DNA of 39,882 bases from Chitinophaga pinensis (GCA_943324565.2 CALPMC020000018.1:1-39882), one strand, 5' to 3'; shown: positions 25,656 to 36,761, counted from the first letter of the stretch. Made by a program: numbers and translations. The notes: generated from the sequence alone by a model not told the origin.

Positions 25656-25768
25656 AGATTCCTCACGTTGTTCGGAAGGATTCTTGCGGTGGGGTAAATA
25701 GTCGAAAATGCTACGCATTTTCGCAAACCTCCCATGACAGCAGTCTTTCCGAACGGAGTGAGGAATCT
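25656..25768. repeat. Palindromic 113-bp intergenic repeat
   Basis: The outer arms (25656-25680 and 25744-25768) are 25-bp inverted repeats with 21 matches, reading AGATTCCTCAC…TTCGGAA and TTCCGAACGGAGTGAGGAATCT. A nested perfect 8-bp stem, CGAAAATG/CATTTTCG, lies at 25703-25723. The CCGAACGGAGTGAGGAATC sequence is one I know as a repeat in many Bacteroidota genomes. Confidence 0.8.
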
Positions 25769-25993
25769 TTTGAAAATCAATAATCATTCTCCGCGACAGA
25801 CTCAACACTTAAATAGTGTCATTGTTTCTAAAAAGTAATCCTTTTAACTCCATTATCTCTGTGTCTCTGTGGTAAAAAAGCGCAGAATTCCTTTTTTTTT
25901 CAAGATGAGAAACAAACTAAACCCACTTGTTTTTTTGTCTCTCTTTTAACGCTAGGATTGAATTTTATACTATGATTCTACTTCTTTTTTTCT

Positions 25994-26001
25994 TATTTTT
26001 G
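25994..26001 (+). promoter_or_regulatory. -7 element TATTTTTG upstream of maeB
   Basis: This is an exact TAnnTTTG match 21 nt before the ATG at 26023. It probably starts the maeB-ruvA-sprA-GNAT transcript. The -33 element is unclear. Confidence 0.55.
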
Positions 26002-26022
26002 CACCCCTAAAAAAATTAAAAA

Positions 26023-28290
26023 ATGGCCAAAATCAGAAAACAAGACGCACTGGATTATCACTCCTCGGGAAAACCAGGAAAGATTGAGGTTGTTCCAACA
26101 AAACCGTATGCCTCTCAGCGTGATTTGTCTTTGGCCTATTCACCGGGCGTTGCAGAACCTTGCTTAAAAATTGCTGAAAACAAAGACGACGTTTACAAAT
26201 ACACTGCTAAAGCAAATTTAGTAGCCGTAATTTCAAACGGAACAGCAGTTCTTGGGTTAGGAGACATTGGACCTGAGGCTTCAAAACCAGTGATGGAAGG
26301 AAAAGGTCTTTTGTTTAAGATTTTTGCCGACATAGATGTTTTTGATATTGAGTTAGATGCAAAAGACCCTGAATTGTTTATTCAAACGGTGAAAGCAATG
26401 GCGCCAACTTTCGGAGGAATAAATTTAGAAGATATTAAAGCTCCTGAGGCGTTTGAAATTGAACGTCGCTTGAAAGAAGAATTGGATATTCCGATTATGC
26501 ACGACGATCAGCATGGAACAGCAATTATTTCTTCTGCTGCACTTTTAAATGCTTTGGAATTAGCCAATAAAAAAATTGATGAGGTAAAAATCGTTGTTTC
26601 CGGTGCGGGACCATCGGCTTTAGCTTGTGCGAAATTATACAATGCTATTGGTGCCAAATTGGAAAATATATTTATGTATGATTCCAAAGGTTTGATTTGT
26701 CAAAGCAGAAAAGATTTGGATCCAATGAAGCAGCTTTTTGCCAATCATACGTGCGATCTTTCTTTTGAAGATGCGTTTAATAATGCAGATGTTTTCTTGG
26801 GACTTTCAAGAGCGGGATTGGTTTCGAAAGAGATGATAGCTGCTATGGCGAACGATCCAATTGTTTTTGCATTAGCGAATCCCGAACCTGAAATTTCTTA
26901 TAAAGATGCAACATCTGTTCGTAAAGATATTATTTTAGCAACAGGACGCTCTGATCATCCTAATCAAGTAAATAATGTATTGGGATTCCCTTACATTTTT
27001 AGAGGTGCTTTAGACGTTCGTGCTACCTCAATTAATGAAGAAATGAAACTCGCAGCTGTGAAAGCAATTGCTTCATTAGCTAAAGAAACGATTCCCGAAG
27101 AAGTTATCGCTGCCTATGGTGAAAAGAACATTTCTTTCGGTCGCGAACAACTGATACCAAAACCATTAGATCCACGCTTGATTTATTATGTTGCACCAGC
27201 AGTAGCAAAAGCAGCGATGGACTCGGGTGTGGCGAAAAATCCAATTTTAGATTGGGAAGAATATGAAAACCAACTGAAAAGTAGATTAGGATTAAATAAT
27301 AAATTGGTGCGAAATATCACTTCTAAAGCGCAACGCAATCCGAAAACGGTTGTATTCGCTGAAGCTGATAATGTAAAAATCCTAAAAGCAGCACAATTAG
27401 CTTACGATGAAGGGGTTGCGATTCCAATTTTATTGGGTAAGAAAACGAAAATTCTTAAATTGATTGAAGAATACGCTATTGAATTACCAGAAGAAGTGGC
27501 AATTATCGACCCTAAGTTGGAGGAAGAAGAAAGAAGAAGAATTTCATACGGTAAAGCATTTTTTGAGAAACGTAAACGCAAAGGAATCACGGAATTTGAA
27601 GCTATTCAATTGATGCGAGAGCGCAATTATTTTGGCTCGATGATGGTAGATTTAGGTGATGCTGATGCAATGATTACTGGTTTAACACGTAGTTATCGTT
27701 CATCGGTTCGCCCAATTATTCAAACTATTGGTTTGGAAAAAGAGGTAAATACCGTTTCTGGACTTTACATTTTGAATACGAAAAGAGGACCGATGTTCTT
27801 GGCAGATACAACGATAAACTTAAATCCAACAGCAGAACAAATTGCCGAAATCACAAATAACGTGGCAAAAATTATTCGCAAGTTACAAGTGATTCCAAAA
27901 ATTGCCTTATTGAGTTATTCAAATTTTGGTTCTTCGCCAGGCCCCGATTCAGAGAAAATGGGTAAAGCAGTTCGAATTTTACACGAAAAATATCCAACAC
28001 TGATTGTCGATGGTGAAGTCCAAGCAAATTTCGCATTAGATAGTGATTTAATGAATGAAAAATTTTCTTTCTCTCATTTGGCAAATAAACAAGTAAACAC
28101 ATTGATTTTTCCGAATTTATCTTCTGGAAATATTTCTTATAAATTACTACAACAAATGACTGACAGCGATGCAATAGGGCCAATTCTCGTAGGTTTGAAA
28201 AAATCTATTCACGTATTGCAACTAGGTTCAACGGTGCGAGAAATCACGAATATGGTAAAAATTGCAGTTATTGACGCTCAAAATAAATAA
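26023..28290 (+). CDS. maeB: NADP-dependent malic enzyme (MaeB type)
   Basis: This enzyme oxidatively decarboxylates malate to pyruvate and makes NADPH. It has the two-part MaeB layout. A malic enzyme region occupies about 1-425, with [19 protein letters not shown], the metal/substrate motif [10 protein letters not shown] (about 158-167), the Rossmann loop [11 protein letters not shown] (about 193) and LANPEPEI. A phosphotransacetylase-like domain occupies about 440-755, with [15 protein letters not shown] and [14 protein letters not shown]; it is regulatory (acetyl-CoA) in E. coli MaeB and usually inactive as a transacetylase. The 755-aa length is normal. It is the first gene of a tight plus-strand cluster: ruvA starts 6 nt after its stop. 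maeB-ruvA-sprA order is, from memory, conserved in several flavobacteria. Confidence 0.95.
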   Translation: MAKIRKQDALDYHSSGKPGKIEVVPTKPYASQRDLSLAYSPGVAEPCLKIAENKDDVYKYTAKANLVAVISNGTAVLGLGDIGPEASKPVMEGKGLLFKIFADIDVFDIELDAKDPELFIQTVKAMAPTFGGINLEDIKAPEAFEIERRLKEELDIPIMHDDQHGTAIISSAALLNALELANKKIDEVKIVVSGAGPSALACAKLYNAIGAKLENIFMYDSKGLICQSRKDLDPMKQLFANHTCDLSFEDAFNNADVFLGLSRAGLVSKEMIAAMANDPIVFALANPEPEISYKDATSVRKDIILATGRSDHPNQVNNVLGFPYIFRGALDVRATSINEEMKLAAVKAIASLAKETIPEEVIAAYGEKNISFGREQLIPKPLDPRLIYYVAPAVAKAAMDSGVAKNPILDWEEYENQLKSRLGLNNKLVRNITSKAQRNPKTVVFAEADNVKILKAAQLAYDEGVAIPILLGKKTKILKLIEEYAIELPEEVAIIDPKLEEEERRRISYGKAFFEKRKRKGITEFEAIQLMRERNYFGSMMVDLGDADAMITGLTRSYRSSVRPIIQTIGLEKEVNTVSGLYILNTKRGPMFLADTTINLNPTAEQIAEITNNVAKIIRKLQVIPKIALLSYSNFGSSPGPDSEKMGKAVRILHEKYPTLIVDGEVQANFALDSDLMNEKFSFSHLANKQVNTLIFPNLSSGNISYKLLQQMTDSDAIGPILVGLKKSIHVLQLGSTVREITNMVKIAVIDAQNK

Positions 28291-28295
28291 AGCTT

Positions 28296-28871
28296 ATGAT
28301 TGGTTCACTGAACGGCAGATTAATTGAAAAATATCCTACTGAACTACTAATTGAATGTGGTGGAGTTGGGTATGAAGTAAAAATTTCACTATTCACATTT
28401 TCGCAATTATCTGAAAATGAGTCTATAAAAATTTACACGAAATTAATCGTTCGTGAAGATGCCCATTTACTGTATGGATTCTACACGAAAGATGAACGCG
28501 AAATGTTTAACTTTTTAATCAGCGTTTCAGGAATTGGACCAAATACTGCTTTGATAATGCTTTCCTCGCTTTCACCGGAAGAAATTGCCAATGCAATCCA
28601 AACAGAAGATGTGTCAACGATTCAAAAAGTGAAAGGAATTGGAGCAAAAACAGCTCAAAGAGTAATTATCGACTTGAAAGGGAAAGTGTTAAAATTCAGT
28701 GGAGATACTGAAATTAACAATTCTAAAAACAATACAAATAGATTTGATGCGTTAACTGCATTAGTTTCGCTCGGATTTGATAAAAAATCAGCTGAAAAAG
28801 TATTGGATAGAATCGATTCAGGAAGCGAAACTGTTGAACAACTCATAAAAGGCGCATTAAAGCTGTTGTAA
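28296..28871 (+). CDS. ruvA: Holliday junction DNA helicase subunit RuvA
   Basis: RuvA binds four-way junctions as a tetramer and loads the RuvB motor for branch migration in recombination and repair. The N-terminal OB-fold begins MIGSLNGRLIEKYPTELLIECGGVGYEV. Tandem helix-hairpin-helix motifs are seen in FLISVSGIGPNTALIML (about 70-86) and VSTIQKVKGIGAKTAQRVIIDLKGK (about 106-130). A flexible Asn/Ser/Lys linker (about 135-148) leads to the C-terminal domain III, DALTALVSLGFDKKSAEKVL, which contacts RuvB. Length 191 aa is normal. It is embedded between maeB (5-nt gap) and sprA (7-nt gap) and so is probably co-transcribed with them, with no evident functional link. Confidence 0.97.
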   Translation: MIGSLNGRLIEKYPTELLIECGGVGYEVKISLFTFSQLSENESIKIYTKLIVREDAHLLYGFYTKDEREMFNFLISVSGIGPNTALIMLSSLSPEEIANAIQTEDVSTIQKVKGIGAKTAQRVIIDLKGKVLKFSGDTEINNSKNNTNRFDALTALVSLGFDKKSAEKVLDRIDSGSETVEQLIKGALKLL

Positions 28872-28878
28872 AAGTTGA

Positions 28879-31800
28879 ATGAAAACGAAAAGAATTGATA
28901 ATTTGAGATTTATAAGTGCTTTAGCATCAGCTTTTTTACTGGTCTTAATGTTCACAATGGAGGCTTATGGACAAACGGGTCCAGAACTTCCTTTTCCGAT
29001 TATTAACCCGATGAATCCCTATCAAAACTTACCTCAAAGTTTTGATTTAGGGGATCCAACATCTTTGCAACAAAAAATTACCTACGACCCAATTACAGGA
29101 AATTACATCTTTACGGAAACATTAGGTAATGGGATTTTATACCGACCACCGTCGATGATGACTTTGGATGAATATTTAAAATACGAAGAAAAAAAATCTC
29201 AAACCTTAGATTGGCAAGAAATAATTGAAGAAGAAACAGCTGAAAATAGGACATTTGAATTACCAATTAAAATTGGAAGTAAGGTTTTTGAAAACTTCTT
29301 CGGATCTGACGAAATCAAAATTATTCCAGGTGGAAATCTAGAACTTTCGCTTGGTGCAACTTCTTCCCGTTACGATAACCCAATGTTACCAATGCGTCAA
29401 CGTCGAGTTACACGTTTCGATTTCAACCAAAATATCAACTTGGATGTCACGGGTCAAATCGGGACAAAACTGAAGTTGAATATGAAGTATAATACTGGTG
29501 CGACCTTCGATTTTGAAAATATCTCGAAATTGGAACACACTGGAAATGAAGATCAAATCCTTCAGAAAATTGCGCTTGGTAACGTAGCTTTAGATTTACC
29601 GACCACTTTAATTCAAGGTTCACAAACCCTTTTTGGTGCGAAAACAACTTTGAAGTTTGGTCGTGCTACAGTTGACTTAATTGCTGCTTCATCGAAAGGG
29701 AAAAGAACAGAAATCAACATTACAGGAAAAGCACAAATTCAAAAATTTGAGTTAAGTGCTGATAATTACGAGGCGAATCGTCACTATTTCTTAAATATGT
29801 ATCACCAACAGCATTACGACACAGCGATGTCAACACTGCCTGTAGTGAGTTCAACAACATTTATTACACGAATTGAAGTTTGGGTTACGAATAGAACATC
29901 TGTTACTGAAAACACACGTAACGTTTTAGCTTTTGCCGATTTAGGTGAATCGAAACCTGAAAACTGGGAAGGAAATCCTGGAAATGCCTCAGCAAATGAA
30001 ATTCCTGATAACGATGCGAATGGTTTATATGAATGGGCAGCTAATCAACCTTTAGTGCGTGGGTTTTCGAACTCAGTAACTGTTTTAGCTTCTCAAGTAA
30101 ACGCACCAGGTCCTTTTAACCAAGCAGTTGAATACGAGAAAGTTGAAAATGCACGCAAACTTGCAGAAAGTGAGTTTTCTTACAACTCTTTACTTGGATA
30201 TATTTCATTAAACACTTCTTTGAATAATGATGAAGTTCTTGCTGTTGCCTATGAATATACTTACAGGGGTGAAACTTACCAAATTGGTGAATTTTCAACA
30301 GATGGAGCTAGTGGACAAGAAGCTTTAATCTTAAAGTTACTTAAACCAACAATTACAAGTCCTAAAAACAAAGTTTGGGATTTGATGATGAAAAACGTTT
30401 ATTCAATTGGTGCTTTCCAAGTAGATCAAACAGGATTTAAAATTGACATCCTTTACAACAACCCTGAAACGTCTGTTCCTGCGCCTTTCGTTCCTTTAGA
30501 TGGTGTTGATGGAAAACAGATTGTTACTTTGTTAGATATGGACAAAATCAATCAAAACAACCAACCTTTTGCAGATGGTGTTTTTGATTTTGCTCCTTTC
30601 AACCAAATTGCTAACAAAATAGACAACGGGGGAACAATCAACAAGAAAAACGGACGTATTTATTTCTCAACGGTTGAACCTTTCGGAAAAACGTTAGCAG
30701 ATAAATTACAAGATGCTGGTATATCTCCAGTTATCATTAACAAAGTTGCCTTCACCGAATTATACGATTCAACTAAAACAGCAGCACAACAAATTCCGAG
30801 TAAAAACAGATTTGTATTTAAAGGTGAATATCAATCTTCAATTAGCTCAAATATTCCATTAAATGTGATGAACGTTCCACAAGGTGCAGTAAGTGTTACA
30901 GCAGGAGGAATCAAATTAATTGAAGGTCAAGATTATACCATTGATTATGCTTCAAGTTCTGTGAGAATCTTAAACACAGGAATTCTAGAATCAAATACAC
31001 CTATTAAAATTTCGATAGAAAGTAATTCTGTTTTTGGATTCCAAGCGCGGTCAATGATTGGAGGTCACTACGCTTATCGTTTCAATGAAAACATTAAGCT
31101 TGGGGCAACTTGGGTGAGAATGATGGAACGTCCAGTTACTCAAAAAGTAGATTTTGGAAGCGAACCATTCAAAAACAACGTAATCGGTGCTGATTTTGCC
31201 ATTCGTACTGATGTTCCATTCTTGACGAAATTAGTAGATATGCTTCCAGTTATTTCTACGAATCAAATGTCAACATTCTCATTTACGGGGGAAGTGGCGC
31301 ATTTAATTCCAGGGCAACCAAGAGCAATAAATAAAGAAGGAACTTCGTACATCGACGATTTTGAAGCAAGTCAAAGTGCGATTGATTTAAAAAGTGTTAC
31401 CGCTTGGAGATTGGCGTCAATTCCACAAGGTCAACCAAACTTATTTCCTGAGGCAACAAAAAAAGATTTAAGCGCTGGTTTCAAACGTTCAAAATTAGCT
31501 TGGTACACGATTGATCCTTTATTCTATCAAAGCAATCAATTGACACCTCAGCACATTAAGCAAAATCCGCAAATGTTGTATGATAGTAGAATGCGTTTGG
31601 TAAATCAAATCGACATTTTCCCGAATCTTCAACAACAATATGGTTCCATTCCAAACGTTGCTGTTTTAGATTTAGCTTACTATCCAAAGGAAAGAGGTTA
31701 TTATAATTACGATACAACCAATACTGTTGATACTTCGGGGCTTTTCATCAATCCAGAAAATCGTTGGGGAGGAATTATGCGCGCTTTGACAACGAACGAT

Positions 31801-34800
31801 TTCGAGATGGCAAATATTGAATTCATTCAATTTTGGGTGCTTGATCCATTCAATACAGATGCAGAAGCGGTAAATCCAAACTCGCCTCATACAGGAGGAG
31901 ATTTATACTTCAACTTAGGTAATATTTCCGAAGATATTCTTCCAGATTCTCGTAAAAGCTTTGAAAATGGCTTACCACCAGATTCGAATTCAACGCTCTC
32001 AAATAACGTTGATACAACTTTTTGGTCTAGAATTTCAACTCAACAAATTGTTGTAAATGCATTTGATAACGATGAAGCCGCACGATTAAATCAAGATGTT
32101 GGTTTAGATGGTTGGAAAAGTGAAGATGAACGTATTGCTTATCAAAACTTTGTGAATTGGGTACAAGGAAACTCAGTTTTAAATCAAGCTACTAAAGATA
32201 AAATGGTTGCCGATCCTTCAAATGATGATTATACCTACTATTTGGATGACCGTTACGACCAAGCAACTTTAGATATTTTAAAACGATACAAAAAGTTCAA
32301 TGGTATGGAGGGGAATTCTCCAACAACTAATATTTCAAATAGCTTAAATGCCGATGGTTATCCAACGCAAGCAACAAATGCTCCAGATATTGAAGATATC
32401 AATGGTGACAATAACTTATCTGAAAGTGAAAGTTATTTCCAATACCGAGTAAGTTTACGACCAAACGATTTGCAAACTGTGGGTCAGAATTATATTACAA
32501 ATACACAGGTTTATCAAAACGGAACAAAAACAGAAACATGGTATCAATTCAAAATTCCAATTAAAGATTTTGAGAAACGTGTAAATGGAATTCAAGACTT
32601 TAGATCTATCCGATTTATGCGAATGTTTATGAAAAACTTCGATGAAGAAGTGGTTTTACGTTTTGCTAGATTAGAATTGATTCGTGGGGAATGGAGACGT
32701 TATTACGACGATTTAACACAACCAGGATTGAGTGTTCAAACTGATCCAAACTTAACATCATTTAATATTGCAGCGGTAAACATCGAGGAGAATGCACAAC
32801 GTTTACCTGTAAATTATGTGGTTCCACCTGGAATTGTTCGTGAGGTAGACCCTTCGCAAGTTTATCAACGACAGATGAATGAGCAATCTTTATCCTTAGA
32901 AGTATGTAATTTACAAGATGGTGATGCAAGAGCAGCCTACAGAAATGTTCAATTCGACGTTAGAACTTACAAGAAAATGAAAATGTTTGTTCACGCTGAA
33001 GGTGTCAATCAAAATCAATTAAAAGATAAAGATCTCACATTATTCGTTCGCTTAGGTACAGATTACGTTGAAAATTATTATGAATACGAATTACCTTTAG
33101 ACGCAACAGATTGGGGAACAACACTTCCTGAAGGTATTTGGCCAGAATCTAATAATGTCGAAATTATCTTTGATGATTTACTTGACTTGAAAAAGGAACG
33201 AAACAAAAAGATTGAAGATGGAATTACTGGTGTCTCTTACGTTGTTGAGTATGCTAAAACAGATCCGCAAAACAATCAACGCAAACTAAAGGTCAAAGGA
33301 AGTCCGAACTTACAAGGTATGCGGACGATTATGGTCGGAGTGCGTAATCCTTTGAAAAATGACCCAGATAATATTTGGCAACCCGACAATGGTGATGCGG
33401 AATGTGCAATTGTTTGGATTAATGAAATGCGCTTGACAGATTTCGTGAGTGAAGGAGGTTCGGCAGCTATTGGTCAAATGCAATTACAATTAGCTGATTT
33501 CGCAACGGTTTCCGCTTCTGGAAATTATTCAGGAATCAACTGGGGAAGTGTAGAAAGCCGCGTGCAAGACCGTCAACGTAATGAGCGAATTGGAGTAGAT
33601 ATGAATTCTACGGTTCAATTGGGACAATTTTTCGGAAAACAAGCGCGTGTTTCATTACCATTTTTCTATGGATATTCATTGGGGATTATCAATCCGGAAT
33701 ACGATCCATTTAATCCAGATGTTAAACTAGCAGATTACGATCCGGCAACTAGAAAAGAGCGTGCGAAATTAGGTCAAGATTTCACCTCAAGAAAATCGTT
33801 CAACTTCACTAATGTTAGAAAAGAAGCTAAAGCTGGAGCAAAACCACATTTCTATCGTATTTCAAACTGGTCGGCAACGTATGCGTATGCTGAAAATCTG
33901 AGACGCGATTTCAATATCACTGAAGATTTAACAAAAACGTGGACAGGCGCATTGAATTACAATTACACGTTCCCTGGAAAAGCAATTGAACCATTCAAAA
34001 AAATCAAAGCAATCGAAAAATCAAAATGGTTGCAATTGGTTCGTGAGTTTAATTTATTCCTGATGCCTAAAAACATCTCATTCACCAATGATTATTCACG
34101 TATCTACAATCAAAGACAGGTTAGAAATATCATCGTTCCAGATTATCAATTTGATGCTATTTTCTTAAAGCGTTTTGATTGGAATCGAAATTATCAAATT
34201 GGATATGACTTAACTAAGAATATCAAGACCACCTTTACAGCAACGAATAAATCCATTTTTGAGGAAGGAAATCACGGGGTTGATCGCATAAATAACCCTG
34301 AAGGATATCGCGAATTTTTGGATACCCTAAATTCTCAAATTAAATCTTTTGGAAAAACGATGGAATATAACCAAAGTTATAGCTTGAGTTATAACATTCC
34401 TTTCGATAAATTCCCTTTAACCAATTGGATTTCTGCTAATGCTAAATATTCTGGCACTTACAACTGGCAACGATCTCCGCTTGGTCAAACTGCTTTTGGA
34501 AACACAATTCAAAATAGTAGAACGATCAATATGACAGGTCAAGCGAATTTTGTTACGCTTTATAACAAAATCCCATACTTCAAAAAAGTTCTTGGTGATG
34601 GAAAAGGAAGAGCTGTAACTGCTAAGATCAATGGTGACGGTAAGCCAAGCCAACCTACTAAACCAGCACCTCCAAAACCAAAAGAGGAATTCAAGCCCTG
34701 GAAGCCAGTTGAAGAAATGACTCCAAAAGAATTAAAAAAATACGAACGCTTGAAAAAACGATTTGAAAAACGATTAGAGCGCGAAGAAAAACGCAAGGAA

Positions 34801-36219
34801 AAAGAAAAAGAAGAGGTTCAACCTGCAGCTGGATTAGGTGTTCGATTGTTAACGAGTGTTAGAAATGTATCCGCAACTTTTGCGCTTAATGATGGTACAA
34901 TGTTACCAGGGTTTGGAGAAGAAACAAGTGTTCTAGGAATGAACGGAAACACCCTTGGTTTATCTCCTTTTACATTTGGAAAACAAGCATATAATATATT
35001 GGGAAGAGAAAATGGTTACAACGTTGCAACCCAATCTCGCGACAATAACTGGCTAGTTCAAAACGAAAATTTAAACAGACAATTCACTACGACACATTCA
35101 GCCAACCTAACCGGAAAAGCGACTTTAGAACCTTTCAAAGATTTGAATATCAACCTAAGTTTAACTCGAAATTATGGACGTAATTCTGGAGAATTCTACC
35201 GTTGGAATAGCATTAGTGAAGCTTTCGAAAGTCAAAGTAAATTTGAAACTGCGCGCTTAACTTATTCAACAATAACTTGGAATTCTGCTTTTGTAAAACA
35301 AGGACGTGAGTATCAATCGGGTGTGTTCTCAAATATGTTAGCAAACAGACAAACAGTTTCACAATTGATTGGTGCACAAAATCAAAACTCTTCTTCTTTA
35401 CCAAGTGGTTATTACACTGGATATTCAGGGTCACAGCAGGATGTGGTAGTTGGAGCTTTCTTGACAGCTTACACAAACTCAAAAGTGAACGATAGAAATA
35501 TCAACCCAATTAAAAATATTCCCTTACCAAACTGGAATATCAATTACAGTGGATTGACACAATTTGCATTCACTAAAAACTTTTTGAAGTCCTTCAAATT
35601 GAATCACGCTTACACTTCATCTGTTTCAGTTGATGGAATGCAAACGAACTTAAATTCAACAACAGACGCTTTAGGTTTTGCAAATTCAGTGGATATCAAC
35701 AATAATTACATCTCGCCTTTGCAAGTTCAAAATGTTCGTATTTCTGAAAAATTTGCTCCGTTAATTGGAATTTTAGCAACTTGGAAAATCTTTGGTAAAA
35801 CATTGACAACAAATTTCGAATACAAGAAAAGTCGTGATGCAACCCTTTCATTGAACAATAATCAAGTAACTGAAAATTTGGGTGAAGAAATTACGTTTGG
35901 AACAGTATTAGTAGTACCAAAATTGAAATTACCAATTGATGGAATTAAACAAAATGATTTAATTATTAACCTGAACTTTAGTTACCGAGATAATTTAACC
36001 GTGATACGTAAAGTGGTTGAGAGCACAAATCAAGCAACTGCTGGTCAACAATCGATTTCATTTAAATTGGATGCGAATTATAAATTAACAGACCACTTAA
36101 CTGCAATTTTCTATTACGATCAATCGTTGAATATTCCTAAAGTTCAAACAAGTTATGTTACCGGTTCAATGAAAACAGGTATCACAATTCGCTTTGACTT
36201 GAACGCTTTGAAACAATAA
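28879..36219 (+). CDS. sprA: T9SS outer-membrane translocon protein SprA
   Basis: SprA (Sov in Porphyromonas) is the very large outer-membrane beta-barrel through which type IX cargo is exported. It is also needed for gliding in Flavobacterium. The 2446-aa length fits the family. Residues 1-32 form the signal peptide (LASAFLLVLMFTMEAYGQ). The rest is a long alternation of beta strands and loops without a separate catalytic domain. Recognisable family segments include GTSYIDDFEASQS and NPDNIWQPDNGDAECAIVWINEMRL. Near residues 1915-1985 a Pro/Lys/Glu-rich charged linker (KPAPPKPKEEFKPW… RLEREEKRKEKEKE) precedes a family-typical LLTSVRNVSATFALNDGTMLPGF segment. The C-terminus is a strand-rich barrel end (MKTGITIRFDLNALKQ). 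Its stop shares a base with the next gene's ATG. Confidence 0.95.
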   Translation: MKTKRIDNLRFISALASAFLLVLMFTMEAYGQTGPELPFPIINPMNPYQNLPQSFDLGDPTSLQQKITYDPITGNYIFTETLGNGILYRPPSMMTLDEYLKYEEKKSQTLDWQEIIEEETAENRTFELPIKIGSKVFENFFGSDEIKIIPGGNLELSLGATSSRYDNPMLPMRQRRVTRFDFNQNINLDVTGQIGTKLKLNMKYNTGATFDFENISKLEHTGNEDQILQKIALGNVALDLPTTLIQGSQTLFGAKTTLKFGRATVDLIAASSKGKRTEINITGKAQIQKFELSADNYEANRHYFLNMYHQQHYDTAMSTLPVVSSTTFITRIEVWVTNRTSVTENTRNVLAFADLGESKPENWEGNPGNASANEIPDNDANGLYEWAANQPLVRGFSNSVTVLASQVNAPGPFNQAVEYEKVENARKLAESEFSYNSLLGYISLNTSLNNDEVLAVAYEYTYRGETYQIGEFSTDGASGQEALILKLLKPTITSPKNKVWDLMMKNVYSIGAFQVDQTGFKIDILYNNPETSVPAPFVPLDGVDGKQIVTLLDMDKINQNNQPFADGVFDFAPFNQIANKIDNGGTINKKNGRIYFSTVEPFGKTLADKLQDAGISPVIINKVAFTELYDSTKTAAQQIPSKNRFVFKGEYQSSISSNIPLNVMNVPQGAVSVTAGGIKLIEGQDYTIDYASSSVRILNTGILESNTPIKISIESNSVFGFQARSMIGGHYAYRFNENIKLGATWVRMMERPVTQKVDFGSEPFKNNVIGADFAIRTDVPFLTKLVDMLPVISTNQMSTFSFTGEVAHLIPGQPRAINKEGTSYIDDFEASQSAIDLKSVTAWRLASIPQGQPNLFPEATKKDLSAGFKRSKLAWYTIDPLFYQSNQLTPQHIKQNPQMLYDSRMRLVNQIDIFPNLQQQYGSIPNVAVLDLAYYPKERGYYNYDTTNTVDTSGLFINPENRWGGIMRALTTNDFEMANIEFIQFWVLDPFNTDAEAVNPNSPHTGGDLYFNLGNISEDILPDSRKSFENGLPPDSNSTLSNNVDTTFWSRISTQQIVVNAFDNDEAARLNQDVGLDGWKSEDERIAYQNFVNWVQGNSVLNQATKDKMVADPSNDDYTYYLDDRYDQATLDILKRYKKFNGMEGNSPTTNISNSLNADGYPTQATNAPDIEDINGDNNLSESESYFQYRVSLRPNDLQTVGQNYITNTQVYQNGTKTETWYQFKIPIKDFEKRVNGIQDFRSIRFMRMFMKNFDEEVVLRFARLELIRGEWRRYYDDLTQPGLSVQTDPNLTSFNIAAVNIEENAQRLPVNYVVPPGIVREVDPSQVYQRQMNEQSLSLEVCNLQDGDARAAYRNVQFDVRTYKKMKMFVHAEGVNQNQLKDKDLTLFVRLGTDYVENYYEYELPLDATDWGTTLPEGIWPESNNVEIIFDDLLDLKKERNKKIEDGITGVSYVVEYAKTDPQNNQRKLKVKGSPNLQGMRTIMVGVRNPLKNDPDNIWQPDNGDAECAIVWINEMRLTDFVSEGGSAAIGQMQLQLADFATVSASGNYSGINWGSVESRVQDRQRNERIGVDMNSTVQLGQFFGKQARVSLPFFYGYSLGIINPEYDPFNPDVKLADYDPATRKERAKLGQDFTSRKSFNFTNVRKEAKAGAKPHFYRISNWSATYAYAENLRRDFNITEDLTKTWTGALNYNYTFPGKAIEPFKKIKAIEKSKWLQLVREFNLFLMPKNISFTNDYSRIYNQRQVRNIIVPDYQFDAIFLKRFDWNRNYQIGYDLTKNIKTTFTATNKSIFEEGNHGVDRINNPEGYREFLDTLNSQIKSFGKTMEYNQSYSLSYNIPFDKFPLTNWISANAKYSGTYNWQRSPLGQTAFGNTIQNSRTINMTGQANFVTLYNKIPYFKKVLGDGKGRAVTAKINGDGKPSQPTKPAPPKPKEEFKPWKPVEEMTPKELKKYERLKKRFEKRLEREEKRKEKEKEEVQPAAGLGVRLLTSVRNVSATFALNDGTMLPGFGEETSVLGMNGNTLGLSPFTFGKQAYNILGRENGYNVATQSRDNNWLVQNENLNRQFTTTHSANLTGKATLEPFKDLNINLSLTRNYGRNSGEFYRWNSISEAFESQSKFETARLTYSTITWNSAFVKQGREYQSGVFSNMLANRQTVSQLIGAQNQNSSSLPSGYYTGYSGSQQDVVVGAFLTAYTNSKVNDRNINPIKNIPLPNWNINYSGLTQFAFTKNFLKSFKLNHAYTSSVSVDGMQTNLNSTTDALGFANSVDINNNYISPLQVQNVRISEKFAPLIGILATWKIFGKTLTTNFEYKKSRDATLSLNNNQVTENLGEEITFGTVLVVPKLKLPIDGIKQNDLIINLNFSYRDNLTVIRKVVESTNQATAGQQSISFKLDANYKLTDHLTAIFYYDQSLNIPKVQTSYVTGSMKTGITIRFDLNALKQ

Positions 36220-36668
36220 TGAAACCTGAAATTAGAGTTGCTAAACGAGGGGACGAACAAGCTATATTTGAGCTAATTTGTGAACTTGCTTTGTATGAAA
36301 AAGCTCCTGAACAAGTGACCAATACCTCCGTACAATTAGCAATCGATTTATTTGAGGAAAAAATTTGTGATGCAATCGTAGCAACGCTTGAAGGTGAAAT
36401 TATTGGCTTTGCCCTGTTTTATGTTTCTTATTCCACTTGGAAAGGTCGCTGTTTGTACTTAGAAGATTTTTATGTGAAGGAATCAAAGCGAAAATTAGGA
36501 ATTGGTCAAGTGCTTTTTGAAGAAGTTGTTTCTATTGCAAAAGCCCAAAAAGTTAAGCGAATGGATTGGCAAGTTTTGGAATGGAACGAACCTGCCTTAA
36601 AATTTTATAGTAAAAACGAAGCAATCCTCGATGGAGAATGGATAAATGGTCGATTATTTTTTAATTGA
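36219..36668 (+). CDS. GNAT-family N-acetyltransferase
   Basis: This is a cytosolic acetyl-CoA-dependent acetyltransferase of 149 aa. The acetyl-CoA pyrophosphate loop is RKLGIGQ (about 87-93, R/QxxGxG/A) after strand LEDFYVKES, and the C-terminal ALKFYSKNEA motif is typical. The start KRGDEQAIFELICELALYEKAPEQVTN resembles the spermidine/diamine N-acetyltransferase (SSAT) branch, so polyamines or small amines are candidate substrates. That assignment is an inference from similarity. Its ATG overlaps the sprA stop by one base (TAATG), so translation is coupled to sprA. It occupies the position where some flavobacteria have gcvH after sprA. Confidence 0.88.
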   Translation: MKPEIRVAKRGDEQAIFELICELALYEKAPEQVTNTSVQLAIDLFEEKICDAIVATLEGEIIGFALFYVSYSTWKGRCLYLEDFYVKESKRKLGIGQVLFEEVVSIAKAQKVKRMDWQVLEWNEPALKFYSKNEAILDGEWINGRLFFN

Positions 36669-36761
36669 GACTATTTTCTAAATGATTCAACATTCATCCG
36701 TTGAGTTTGCATTTGTTAATGTCCTAGTCAAGACCAAATATTGATATTCTCCTGACTTGTT

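Larger units (their letters stand above)
25532..26022. other. 491-bp intergenic region with repeats, upstream of maeB
   Basis: No convincing gene. Short minus-strand ORFs here translate repeat sequence. It holds a 33-bp-period direct repeat (25567-25622), a large palindromic element (25656-25768), and a candidate maeB promoter at the right end. Confidence 0.75.

Noticed and set aside
25430-25808. Minus-strand ORFs (116 and 67 aa) downstream of the ZIP gene
   Set aside because: They translate the direct repeat and the palindromic intergenic repeat; the sequence looks like spurious proteins and one overlaps the ZIP gene.
34650-34820. Lys/Glu-rich stretch in SprA as a possible frameshift or foreign insert
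   Set aside because: The frame is open on both sides, and a charged linker before the SVRNVSATF-type segment is, from memory, normal for SprA proteins.
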